From Blastomussa wellsi (Eukaryota > Cnidaria > Anthozoa > Scleractinia > Plerogyridae), in NCBI GenBank assembly GCA_947652115.1, contig OX393570.1, forward strand, positions 13,378,103 through 13,442,102: 64,000 bases of DNA, in the 5' to 3' direction. Position numbers and translations under genes: made by a program. The notes under the pieces were generated by a model, which saw only the letters and a program-made list of their open reading frames with translations, was not told the DNA's origin and did not search any database. Shown piece by piece: positions 50,639 to 59,519 of the stretch (within the stretch, counting starts at the first letter, position 1; each line of letters opens with the position of its first letter).

Positions 50639-51887
50639 TCAGTACTGCAAAGATTCTAATTGCTGCCCCATTATGTTCATTTGCGAGTCACTGATAACAA
50701 AGACGTGGCAGTTCACGTTCCCTGAGTTTTTGGCATTCCGCTCGAGTTCAAGCTGGACTCCATCTTGTGTGTTTACAAGCCGCGTGCCGCTTCCGTGCAT
50801 TTGATGACTTTCCATTGAGCGAAGATCTATCAGAAGCCCGAACTTGTTTTCTTCTTTTCTTTTTCAGATTTATGTTCGGTGTTTCGTTTTTTGGCTTGCC
50901 AAAGAAGCGGTCAACTTCACCCCAGATATCCTTTCCTTCGATGCCGTTATTGTAAATCATGTTGGGCTTGCCGTTCACAGTAACGGTGACTTTTGTCAGG
51001 TCTGGGTTGAAGTACTTTTCTGAATCCCTGGTGCCGGCTAAATAGGGCTCAACGAAAAGGAGAAGAAGACCTTTCAGGGACCTTCTCTGCGAGTTTACTC
51101 TGAGGTTTATCCTTGTGTCAGTGCCTTTTGAGAAGGTGTGCACAAATGGCCGCTCAACATGATCGTAAAAGAATGCCTTCCATGAGGAGTAAACACTGCG
51201 CGCGTCTTCCGCCAAGGTCTTGCTCCTCATCATTTCGTACTCCAGCTGGATTTTTGTCAGCTTGTATTTCAGTTTTGTTTCGTCAGAGCCTTTTACAACT
51301 TGCGAGGCCGGCGCAAGGGTAAGCTCAAACATGAGGTCGTGGTAAAGAGCTTTGGGGTAGAAAACGCCGTGGTCGGTCAGGATCTGGTGGTCCAGTCGTA
51401 TTCGGTATTTTGTTCCGAAAACATTGTTAAGCGCCGTTTCAGCGGCGACGCCTGAGGTTTTTTTATCCCCCGCATTTGAGCGGATCTTGCAGAGGTCCTC
51501 AGTCTGAATACCCTCGAGCAGCATGTTGTCCCGCTCCTGCTGCGAGAGGAAAAGGTCCTCCCAGATCTTAAAAATGTCATACCCCACCGTGTCCTGAAGT
51601 GTGGTGCCAGCGTACTTCACAACCATCTTGTCGACCAGAGCACGGGTGACGTTTTGTACGAGGAAGTTGTTGGCGTGCCCTCCAGCCAGGTCGATGTCAA
51701 AGAGAAGTGAGATCGAGCCTGGCACGAGGACCTCGTTCTCATTCAGCTTGGGCACGTAAACATTTAACGTCTCGCCGGGGTTGGCTTCGCTGGGATTAAA
51801 AGTGATGCGCTTGACCGTGCGCTCGGCTTTCATTCCGCCTGAAATTTTTTCTTCGTTCGTTGGTCGAAGGTTTGCTTGCACAGACAT
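50639..51887 (-). pseudogene. Major capsid protein candidate (element C)
   Basis: ATG complement 51,885-51,887 (MSVQANLRPTNEEK). About 415 codons with the same blocks as B: NFLVQNVTRALVDKMVVKYA, KIWEDLFLSQQERD, YRIRLDHQILTDHGVFYP, RRSLKGLLLLFVEPY and VTVNGKPNMIYNNG. One frameshift in a purine-rich stretch at about 50,860 displaces the last about 70 codons; the correct stop is 50,639-50,641. The rest is clean. Capsid identity inferred from size, conservation and position before the packaging ATPase. Confidence 0.68.
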
Positions 51888-51888
51888 G

Positions 51889-51894
51889 TTTATA
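51889..51894 (-). promoter_or_regulatory. TATA-like motif before the capsid candidate (element C)
   Basis: Minus strand gtataaacATG, one base from the start. A second AT-rich stretch (tttaaatataaaag) lies further upstream, shared with the divergent coiled-coil gene. Confidence 0.45.
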
Positions 51895-51935
51895 CAACGC
51901 CGGGCTTTTATATTTAAATAAAAAATAATTTCAAA

Positions 51936-51941
51936 ATATAA
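51936..51941 (+). promoter_or_regulatory. TATA-like motif before the coiled-coil gene (element C)
   Basis: aaatataatttcgcgATG. The divergent promoter region between capsid and coiled-coil genes is only 61 bp. Confidence 0.4.
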
Positions 51942-51948
51942 TTTCGCG

Positions 51949-53337
51949 ATGGCTGAAGGTGGAATGTTTGGACACGAGGACCCTGATCTTGACGAACAAC
52001 TTGACGAAAAAGACAAACAACAAGATTCTGACGATGAAGAAGAGGTAAATACAACACAGCCTTTCCAACCCGATTCCGCATCAACACCATACCATGGTGG
52101 TGAACAACATGAAATGCAAACGATGCAACACGAACAGAGTGGGCTGCCAGAACCTGATACATCTTATGTTGAAATCCCACCGTTAGGTGGTTTTATTCAT
52201 GAATATGACAAGCCACAAATTCTTGAAAAAGCTAAACAATACATCAAAAGCAAGTTTCCAAAAGTAAACTGGGGAAAATTAGGCCCAATTAGTTTCGGTA
52301 AAAAGGCTGAAAATCAAAATACAATTGTTTCATTAGGCCCTAAAACGGGGGAGGCAAGAATTTTCAGAAAAGATGGAAAAGGCTTTCTCAAAAGTTTCAC
52401 AGACAAGTTCAAAGACTCCCTTGGGCCTGAAGCTGAATCTCTTATTACTGAAGATAATGTAAGTATAAGAGAAGAAAGACAGAGATTGAAAGAAGCTGAA
52501 AAGCAACAAAAACAGGCTGAGAAAATTAACGCTGAGAAAGAAAAAGAAGTACAAAAAATACAAGATCTCAGAATCAGGATTGAGCGAACTCAAGCCAGGA
52601 TTGATCAACTCGGGTCAAACGTTGAAAATGAATCGGAACTGCGAGACTTGCGGCAGCGGGAAAAAAACTATAAAACCGATCTTGAAAACGCGAAAAAAGA
52701 GGTGACCGCTCTTGAAAAACAAGCAAAAGACATAGAAAAGGAGAAAGCAAGGGTTGACAAACTCAGAACTAGCCTCGCTGCGAAAGAAAAAGAAAGAAAC
52801 ACTCTTGAAGAAAGACTGAACACAACAAAAAACCTGGATGAATTGAATGAAAACAAAGCAGAACTAGAAAGCCAAAATGAAGAAGACAGAGCGATTATCG
52901 ATGACGAGAACGCTTCACCTTCTGAAAAAGAAGCTGCCGAGGAGAGAATTGCAGAAAGAGAAGAGGAGCTTGCCAGGTTGGCAACACAAATTGAAGAAAG
53001 AGAAAGAGCCATGCCGCTTCGTGAGCGTGTAAAAGAGATTTTCAAAAAACACGGTGTGACAGTGGCATCAATCCTTCTTGCTGCTGGTGCCACGATTGGT
53101 GCTGTAATTGGCTCAATTACCAACGCTTTGAAATCGATGGGCAAAGCTTTGGGAAACGGGCTAAAAGCTATTGGAAAAAAAACAGCCTCCCTCCTTCCGG
53201 GACTTATTGGCTCGATTGTTTCTTTTCTTTTCAAAGCTGCTGGCCAGGCAATTGGTTTTCTGGCAGAACACACATGGCTGTTGATTTTGGCTGTGGTGGC
53301 CTTTTTGGTTGAAGGTCAGATAAAAAAGCAGCGTTAA
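51949..53337 (+). CDS. Coiled-coil membrane protein (element C), full length
   Basis: 462 codons, intact. It has an acidic N-terminus (residues about 10-35), an ASTPYHGGEQ motif, and a globular part to about 160 with PKTGEARIFRKDGKG. A long Glu/Lys/Arg coiled coil covers about 165-360. Then comes a conserved C-terminus with several hydrophobic Gly-rich stretches (ASILLAAGATIGAVIGSI, LPGLIGSIVSFLF, HTWLLILAVVAFLVEG) and a basic end. The stop overlaps the convergent gene in TTAA. The size and shape suggest a fibre-like or membrane-tethering virion protein; this is inference. Confidence 0.75.
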   Translation: MAEGGMFGHEDPDLDEQLDEKDKQQDSDDEEEVNTTQPFQPDSASTPYHGGEQHEMQTMQHEQSGLPEPDTSYVEIPPLGGFIHEYDKPQILEKAKQYIKSKFPKVNWGKLGPISFGKKAENQNTIVSLGPKTGEARIFRKDGKGFLKSFTDKFKDSLGPEAESLITEDNVSIREERQRLKEAEKQQKQAEKINAEKEKEVQKIQDLRIRIERTQARIDQLGSNVENESELRDLRQREKNYKTDLENAKKEVTALEKQAKDIEKEKARVDKLRTSLAAKEKERNTLEERLNTTKNLDELNENKAELESQNEEDRAIIDDENASPSEKEAAEERIAEREEELARLATQIEERERAMPLRERVKEIFKKHGVTVASILLAAGATIGAVIGSITNALKSMGKALGNGLKAIGKKTASLLPGLIGSIVSFLFKAAGQAIGFLAEHTWLLILAVVAFLVEGQIKKQR

Positions 53338-55020
53338 CGGAATTTCCATAATACCAAACCAGCAACTGCCACCGCGCCGACTGCCACAATTATTTTGTTC
53401 ACATCATGAGACTCACTGCCCGAGCCGGCTGTGGGCACTGGCTCTTCTGTTGTTGCTGGAGTTTTGACAGCAGGCTCTGGTTCTTTTGTTTCTGGAGTTT
53501 TGACAGCAGGCTTTGGCTCTTTTTTGCTTTCAGCTGTGGCTGCTTTGTGAATTGGGTTTGAAGGGTGGCTGTTTGGTGGGTTAATTTTTGATTTCCCGCC
53601 ATCCATGTACTGAAGGGCCGCTTTTTTTTGTGCTCTTGTTAACTTCGTTGTTTATTCCCAGTCGCATGCCCGGCCCCGCTTGTTTGAGCTGGTTGTTGTA
53701 GCCCACAACGCTTTCTGTGTTGATCACCATGTGGCCTGGCATCAGCCATGCTCCCGGGCACACAGCCATATTGAGTCTGTCTTTTGCCTCATCCACCGCC
53801 AGCTGATAACGCTGCACGCTTTTTGCCAGGTCTGGCTGTCTTATCGCGTCTTCCACCAGGACCAAAAACTCACTCTGTGCCTCCTTTGCCCTGCCACCAG
53901 ATCCAAGAATACTTGACCTCACGTTAACCTGCGCTCCCAGAATACAGTAAACAAAAGCCTCTATTGATTGGTTTATTCTTGACAAACCAGCCTGAGTCAA
54001 ACCTTCTGAGGCGTTAGGACAAAACCAATCAGCCTGTGCATAGGACGAATCATCAGGTTGTATGTAATAAATCAAGTTACCTTTGTCCCCCGAACCTTCA
54101 TCATCAGAAAACTTAAAATGGCCTCCTGGGTAACTGGTTGAAATTGTATCTGCTCCGGCATTTGTGACATAAATGTAAACGTCTCCAAGACCGTGATTTG
54201 CTGGTCTTGTAAAACGAAAATCACTTGAGGGACTAACACCGAACTCTGCACAAATTCGTTTGTATGAAGCCTTATCATATTTATTATTGTATTGGCTAAA
54301 CGTTGGGTCTCCAGGCAAAGCGCTTATGCTTTGAATTCCTCCCAACTGAAACAATATTCTCCTGATTGTAAAATAAACGTGGAACAGGTAAAAATTGTAC
54401 ACATTTTTAGGCAAACCCAGAGCTGAGTGGTCTTTATCAAAAATCTCGCGGCTAACACCGCAAGCAGTTGTTGCGCAGAAGACAGCAAAGTTGAGCTGCT
54501 GAGGCCAGTAAGACATTTCAGGCCCTGCTAGCCATTGCCTGGACTCTTTCCCTGAATGGTGAGTAAGTTTTGTTTTTTGGAATATTTCCCTGAATTTTGT
54601 TGTGAAATATTCGTCAGGCGTAACAAATATTTTCAAATTATTATTAAACAATTTTTTCAAACTCGGCGCGGCTTCGTGAAAGCCTTCTGCTGGGATAGGT
54701 AAAGTACTTTTTCCTATCCTTGGAGTAAGCTGCATTGGAAAACCGCCAACCATCAATCCGAGTGCGTCTTTCATTTGGTCACTCCAGTATTTTTTGTCTG
54801 ATCCGAAAACGCTTTGTGTTAAGCCGGAACCTGCTTTGAAAAAAATTTCTGCTGTTGCGATATGATTTTCATCAAACACTACTTGTGCTTCAAATTTACT
54901 CTTGTCAGCTCTGGGGTAATATTTGTCGAAGTTTGCCCACGCATACTTTTTTGCTTCTTTTGATTCGTTTTCGACATTCGCTGAAGACAGCCACGCGTAC
55001 TGCGGCATATTGTTGTCCAT
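53334..55020 (-). pseudogene. C-terminally membrane-anchored conserved protein (element C)
   Basis: About 560 codons from MDNNMPQYAW (complement 55,018-55,020). The main part (479 codons) is intact and carries all family blocks: YPRADKSKFEAQ, HEAAPSLKKLFN, FHVYFTIRRILFQLGGIQS, LTQAGLSRINQSIEAFVYCI, AKEAQSEFLVLVED and VCPGAWLMPGHMVINTES. A frameshift in a T run near 53,620 separates the linker, which has repeated PAVKTPE/PAVKTPA units, and the terminal segment KIIVAVGAVAVAGLVLWKF. It is as long and conserved as the capsid candidate, so it may itself be structural. Confidence 0.75.
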
Positions 55021-55051
55021 TTTTTACGTATTTTAATTAAATATATTTTCC

Positions 55052-55059
55052 TTTATATT
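55052..55059 (+). promoter_or_regulatory. TATA-like motif before the minor virion gene (element C)
   Basis: tttatattaaaATG. The divergent C-anchored gene has its own aaatatatttaatt 40 bp away. Confidence 0.45.
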
Positions 55060-55062
55060 AAA

Positions 55063-55731
55063 ATGGGTGTGCTCACGATCAACGCTCCTTCTAAGGACTA
55101 CACTGTTTATTTCGGCCATCCAATTCCAAAGCCAAATTATATCAGGCTTTTGAGCTGCTCGCTTTACAATTCGTGGTTTAATTTTAAGGGTGGAAAGGTC
55201 ACGTTTATCGATAAACAGAACAATAATGAAAATTACGAGACAAATTTACTACCCGGTTTTTACAATGTTGAGACTTTTGTTGAAGCTTTAAAGAAAGCCT
55301 TAAAAATATACCCAAACGTTAATTTTACAGATGCCGACACGCCCGCGGGCGTGCTGATTCTTCAAAATAAAAATTTTAATCGAATCAATATGAATTTCAG
55401 CGAGGAATTTGCCAAACTGTTTGATATTGAAGAAACTTTATCAGTGTTTAAATTTAACAAAAAACACTGCCTATCTACTTATTTTATTCACTGTGACATT
55501 GTTGACAGACAGAAAAATTTGCTCAATGGAAAACCGTCAAGTATTTTAGCTCGATTCGACTTAAGAGGTAATCCATATGAAAAAATCTCTTACAAGTTTG
55601 ATTCAAATGACTTGCGTGACACTATGTCTAGTAAATATGTAAACAGTTTGACAATATCAGTTAGAGATGAACTCGGGGAGTTATTTAATTTCAATGGATT
55701 CCCTCTTCAGTTTGAATTAGAAATACGTTAA
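55063..55731 (+). CDS. Probable minor virion protein (element C), intact
   Basis: 222 codons from ATG 55,063. Short alternating hydrophobic stretches suggest a beta-rich fold. Conserved blocks across three copies: IRLLSCSLYNSW near residue 27, FIHCDIVDRQKNLLNGK near 140, ARFDLRGNPYEKISY, and a C-terminal SLTISVRDELGELFNFNGFP. The size suits a single jelly-roll penton/minor capsid protein, but I cannot prove the fold by eye. Divergent to the C-anchored gene across 42 bp. Confidence 0.72.
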   Translation: MGVLTINAPSKDYTVYFGHPIPKPNYIRLLSCSLYNSWFNFKGGKVTFIDKQNNNENYETNLLPGFYNVETFVEALKKALKIYPNVNFTDADTPAGVLILQNKNFNRINMNFSEEFAKLFDIEETLSVFKFNKKHCLSTYFIHCDIVDRQKNLLNGKPSSILARFDLRGNPYEKISYKFDSNDLRDTMSSKYVNSLTISVRDELGELFNFNGFPLQFELEIR

Positions 55732-55830
55732 CAATTAAAAAATAAAATCTGTCTTTTATAGAAATGTACGAAATATTACTCGAGAGGTAATTTTGGCTAT
55801 GGAAGATGTTGACAATTAAAAAAATTTTTC

Positions 55831-55837
55831 TTTATAA
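55831..55837 (+). promoter_or_regulatory. TATA-like motif before the small zinc protein
   Basis: tttataaataataATG. Confidence 0.4.
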
Positions 55838-55843
55838 ATAATA

Positions 55844-56005
55844 ATGCCTGAGATATACTGCGTCAAAGAGCGTAAATTTACTCCAAATAAAAAAGGAACT
55901 GAAAAAATAATTCGCACTAAAAACGGGAGAAGAATGATGCAAGCTAAATGCTCTAGCTGCGGCATAACTAAGAGTTTATTTCTCCCAGAGAAAAGGAAAA
56001 AATAA
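55844..56005 (+). CDS. Small zinc-ribbon-like protein, 53 codons (element C)
   Basis: ATG 55,844, stop 56,003-56,005. Starts PEIYCVKERK and has a RTKNGRRMMQAKCSSCGITK core with a single C-x2-C pair. This resembles the small DUF5679-type ribbon proteins of large viruses and mobile elements, which normally have four Cys; here the first knuckle has only one (YCVKE). Very basic. Too short for most gene callers. Function unknown. Confidence 0.55.
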   Translation: MPEIYCVKERKFTPNKKGTEKIIRTKNGRRMMQAKCSSCGITKSLFLPEKRKK

Positions 56006-56464
56006 ATGTGCCGCGCCGCTTTTTTTTACTCTTTTGTTTTCTTGTTGCTTTTGTTACGACAAACTCGTTTAAAAACCAGAATTATTTTCCATTTGAAGAA
56101 ATATTTTGCATATATATAACCAAAGTATGCCAGCCACTCTGGCGAAAGCTCTTTTTTAGAAGGCATTGTAAGTTTTTTCAGTATATTACCGGGGCACAGC
56201 TGGCATACTTTGGTTATGCAAAATATTTCTGGCCCTTTTTTTTACTCTTTTGTTTTCTTGTTGCTTGTCTGCTTTTTGTTTTCTCTTTTCTTTCCTCTAA
56301 ACAACAATTAAAAAGGGTGATCGTTTCGGCGCACTTTTGTTTTCTCTTTTCTTTCCTCTAAACAACAATTAAAAAAGGTGATCGTTTCGGCGCACTTTTG
56401 TTTACTTTTATTTAGCTGCATGGTTGCCCTTTGTTTGCTTTTTGTTTACCTTTCTGTGATTGTT
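56006..56464. other. Non-coding end region of element C with nested repeats
   Basis: Contains an inverted pair (gaaatattttgcatat with aaccaaagtatgccag at about 56,088-56,132, against ctggcatactttggttatgc at 56,201-56,220). It also has a direct repeat of ttttttttactcttttgttt (about 56,020 and 56,239) and a 61-62-bp tandem duplication at 56,275-56,397 with ttaaaaagggtgatcgtttc. No gene supported. Confidence 0.65.
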
Positions 56465-56613
56465 AAGTAGTATGTCCGGAGTCAAATGAATACTACTTGG
56501 TCTCCACACTTTTTCCTTTTTTAGCTCAATCAGGCGAAGCCTGATTATGCTAAAACAGAAAAAAAAAGGTGTGGAGACCAAGTGGTATTCATTTGACTCC
56601 GGACATACTACTT
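56465..56613. repeat. 149-bp near-perfect foldback palindrome
   Basis: aagtagtatgtccggagtca at the left end pairs with tgactccggacatactactt at the right end, and the pairing continues through the inner arm to the loop centre tcaggcgaagcctga. Only a few mismatches. No coding. It sits between element C and the start of array unit U6. Confidence 0.85.
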
Positions 56614-57152
56614 GGCGTATGCTACCTGCCTGGTAAATTTGGGTGCAAATGATTAAATACCTTTAAAGTTATTAGCTTTTAAAGTTATATACAAAATGGT
56701 GGACGCATAACTCGTTACCATTACCAAAAACGATATTTTTACCCGAAAAAACAGAGAACGAGTAAGACCTTAACCGCCTCTAACTTTTAGAGGATATTAA
56801 TCCAGCCTTTCATATTAAGAGGGATTATAGAATGGGTAAACGGCTTTATGCACAGGGGAAACTTTGTGACTTCATTACAATGCCTGTAAGTACGACAGGC
56901 GCAAACTTAACTAACTTTAAGTGGATATTATGAAATAACTTGAAATTAGAATACACCGTAGAACGTTGGAAAGACACTCTGTGCATGGTGTCGATTTCAC
57001 CCGCGCTATAATGCCTGTAAGTTACTACTGATGTTTTGGCTATCCGGTTATATTTTCCATTTGGCACCCTTGAAAATCTAGGTAGTGTACACGTTGACTA
57101 TAAATTATGCATTTTGCACAGGCGTGTGTATGAAACCTTTGAGGAAATAAGT

Positions 57153-58126
57153 ATGGATATTAAATACAAGATAGATGACAAATTGTCGGTAGTGATAGAC
57201 CTTCTAAACTGTGCAAAGAACGGAGATCCAAAAGCTTTGAAAACATTAAATCTGGATGAAGGATTCGACTATACCTCACCAGCTGAGCTAGACCTATATT
57301 GCGTTGAAAAGAACAAACTAAAAGACGACCTTTGTGACATGGCTTACTTTTGTGCCTCATTGAACAAGCTGGGTCTACAGCATTGTGAAGAAATGGCAAC
57401 AAAGGCTATATCGTACATGATGTATGTTTACAGACTCAACCAAGATAAAGCAATAAAGGTCGTAAAAAATTTGAATGGCCAGGATGTGGCAGACGAAACA
57501 CTAGAAATAGTAAAAGATATCTGCCCTACGATAAACATTTTGTTAGAGGTCAACAGTTTGGACAAGCAATCAAGGAAGGAGGAAGCTGAAGTATGTAGCG
57601 ACGACGAAAGTAACGATGCAGAGAGCAATAAAGAGAGTGAAGGAGATACCACAGAGGAAGAGAATGAGGATGCAGGGCAGCAGGATGAGAACGAAGATAT
57701 GGAGAAAGCCGCAAAAGATAATCCGAATCCCTCCAGTCACCACCTGGGTATGACGTGTCTAGTAGGAAAAGGCTGCGGCGGGTACGTGGGGCCAAACCTA
57801 AAGCGACATCTGCTTAATGTTCAAGTCAAGAAAAATCAAATTTGCGAAGAACATGTGGACCGGTACCTTGCTATGGGACTAGACGCGAGAAAGAAGAGAG
57901 CCGAAGACAAAGAATAAGACTGGAAAGACCATCAAAGGGAGGTGGAAGCGTTGGTGCCCAGAGGTGGGTTGCAGCTACCTAGGGGCATACCTCCCCGAGC
58001 ACCTGCAAAATAAACATCGGATGAATACTACCAGTACCAAGTACAAGTTATGTCTTAAAGTGGCTAAACGCTACAAGGGCGTCAAGGAAGAATTATAGAA
58101 AATGCATGAACCAGAACCTCTTATAG
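57153..58126 (+). pseudogene. ORF1: acidic C2H2-type zinc-finger protein (unit U6)
   Basis: The first ATG in frame is 57,153 (MDIKYKIDDKL). A helical N-terminal region is followed by a long acidic Ser/Glu/Asp stretch, then finger-like CLVGKGCGGYVGPNLKRHL. The frame stops at 57,917 after a frameshift; the equivalent of unit U7 continues to a second finger (CPEVGCSYLGAYLPEHLQ) and a stop at 58,124-58,126. In U6 the second His of finger 1 is replaced (NVQVKK against NVHVKK in U7). Probably the DNA-binding partner of ORF2. Confidence 0.6.
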
Positions 58127-59145
58127 TGGAGTTGACCGTCAAGTCACCACCCTCCAAACGTGACAGCGAGTCTGATGAATCCTCTCAAATGGTACAACCT
58201 AAATCCCAAAAAAGAAAGCTAAACAAATTGGAGTCAGATGGCGAACAACATATCGTGCCACCAACCCCTTTAAAAAAGCAGGACAGTGCAGGACCATCCT
58301 CAAAAGTCGTACGTACAGACCCTAGAGAGGAGGAGGACGATGATGAGGATGATGACGTCTATCCAATGCAGAAAGACTATTTCAAGGTTGCGAACCCAGC
58401 AGGTAACCGCCACATTTGGATTATCGGCTACTATAAATACCTCTTTAAGCCGGCATCGGGGTTCCAGAAAGATAAGAATCGCCTGCAACATGCCTGTCAG
58501 GTGAAGACTATACTAGAAGAAATTGACAAGTACGGAGACGACATCCTTACTTTAGCACGGGAAGAAGGCAGCCGTGTGTGGCTCGAGTGGGTCATTCCAA
58601 ACTTAAAGAAGAAGGCGGCAGGCACCTTAAAAGCTTATCTGAACAGTCTTCAAATGCTCCTAGAGTTCGTAACCAAGAAAGTAACCCGACCTCACCTTCC
58701 AGTCATTGATGACGAAACCCTAAAAATCCTCTTCGACCTCGCAGTAAATCTGAAAGGGCTGATTCGCTGCATTACAAAAAAGACCTCTTCCGGCAAGTGG
58801 GACAAATACCTTGATAGGTGTGACACCCTGCTTACGAACAAAGAGGTGGACATGATTATGAATTGCCAGCCGGCAGTTGAGGGAAGACAAGCTGTAATTG
58901 CAGCTGATGCAGCAGAAACAACAGAAGATTTGACTCTGAAGTAGTTCTGTGCCGTCAGAGATCTCCTCCTCGTATCAATAACCAGAGCTGTAGGAACCCG
59001 ATTCGGCCCATTGGAAAATGCAACGATACAAATGTTCGCGAAAGCACGATGGGACGAGAAGAAAAGAAAGTTGGTTATGCTTGTGTCATCGCACAAACGC
59101 GAAAAGGATGGTCATGCCCCAATTCCAATGGGGGAATTGCGCTTG
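58102..59145 (+). pseudogene. ORF2: tyrosine-recombinase (Crypton)-like protein (unit U6)
   Basis: ATG 58,102, overlapping the end of ORF1 by 25 bases in another frame. An N-terminal acidic/basic low-complexity region leads to a helical core-binding-like domain (about residues 95-200: ILEEIDKYGDDILTLAREEG, TLKAYLNSLQMLLEFV). A TAG at 58,942-58,944 follows LTLK, after which the same frame continues with RDLLLVS, TRFGPLENAT and LVSSHKREKDG. These fit the first catalytic Arg and the beta-hairpin Lys of a tyrosine recombinase. The frame then fuses to the 149-bp satellite, so the His-x-x-Arg and Tyr motifs are missing. The family call is by motif only. Confidence 0.5.
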
Positions 59146-59400
59146 CCCTCAAACGCTGAAATATTGATGTTCTTTTTATAACGGCACTGCGCGGACATTA
59201 GCGCTTTAATTTCAGCCGATTCGGGCAACCTTAAAAAAAAAAACAATTTCCGGCCTTCTGAAAAGTTTCATTTTTAGGCTAAAAAATTGCGCTTGCTGTC
59301 AAACGCTGAAATAGCGATGTTTTCGTGATAACGGCAGTGCGCGGACATCAGTGCTTTAATTTCAACCGATTCGGCCAACCTTCCAAAAAAAATCAATTAG
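59140..59400 (+). repeat. 149-bp satellite, about two units
   Basis: Begins attgcgcttgccctcaaacg at the end of ORF2. It contains tttttataacggcac and tcgtgataacggcag variants, ending at the tagcagaaaccgcggtcgag motif that also ends the array at 12,475. Confidence 0.8.
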
Positions 59401-59519
59401 CAGAAACCGCGGTCGAGTTTCCCTCGCTTAACCCATTTTTGCACAATTTCTAAATCTAATTTCTGAACTTTTCCTTTCATTGACATGTTTACACATACGA
59501 TATAAGATGTTATATAGAT

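Larger units (their letters stand above)
49165..56240 (-). mobile_element. Polinton-like element C (truncated)
   Basis: Carries, right to left, small zinc protein, probable minor virion protein, C-anchored protein, coiled-coil protein, capsid candidate, ATPase, helical protein and the start of the basic TM protein, then is cut at 49,165 with integrase and polymerase missing. It replaces about 1 kb of the array 3' module. The proteins are clearly divergent from A and B, so it is a separate lineage. The right boundary is uncertain; no terminal repeat like that of B is seen. Confidence 0.8.

Noticed and set aside
18941..56240. Free viral genome or contamination rather than integrated elements
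   Set aside because: Elements A, B and C are directly joined to and interrupt the same array unit on both sides, and one shows a target duplication; most core genes are broken as in resident copies.
58942..58944. Selenocysteine or recoded stop in ORF2
   Set aside because: The codon is TAG, there is no visible recoding structure, and the ORF lacks its catalytic C-terminus; fixation in a dead founder is enough.
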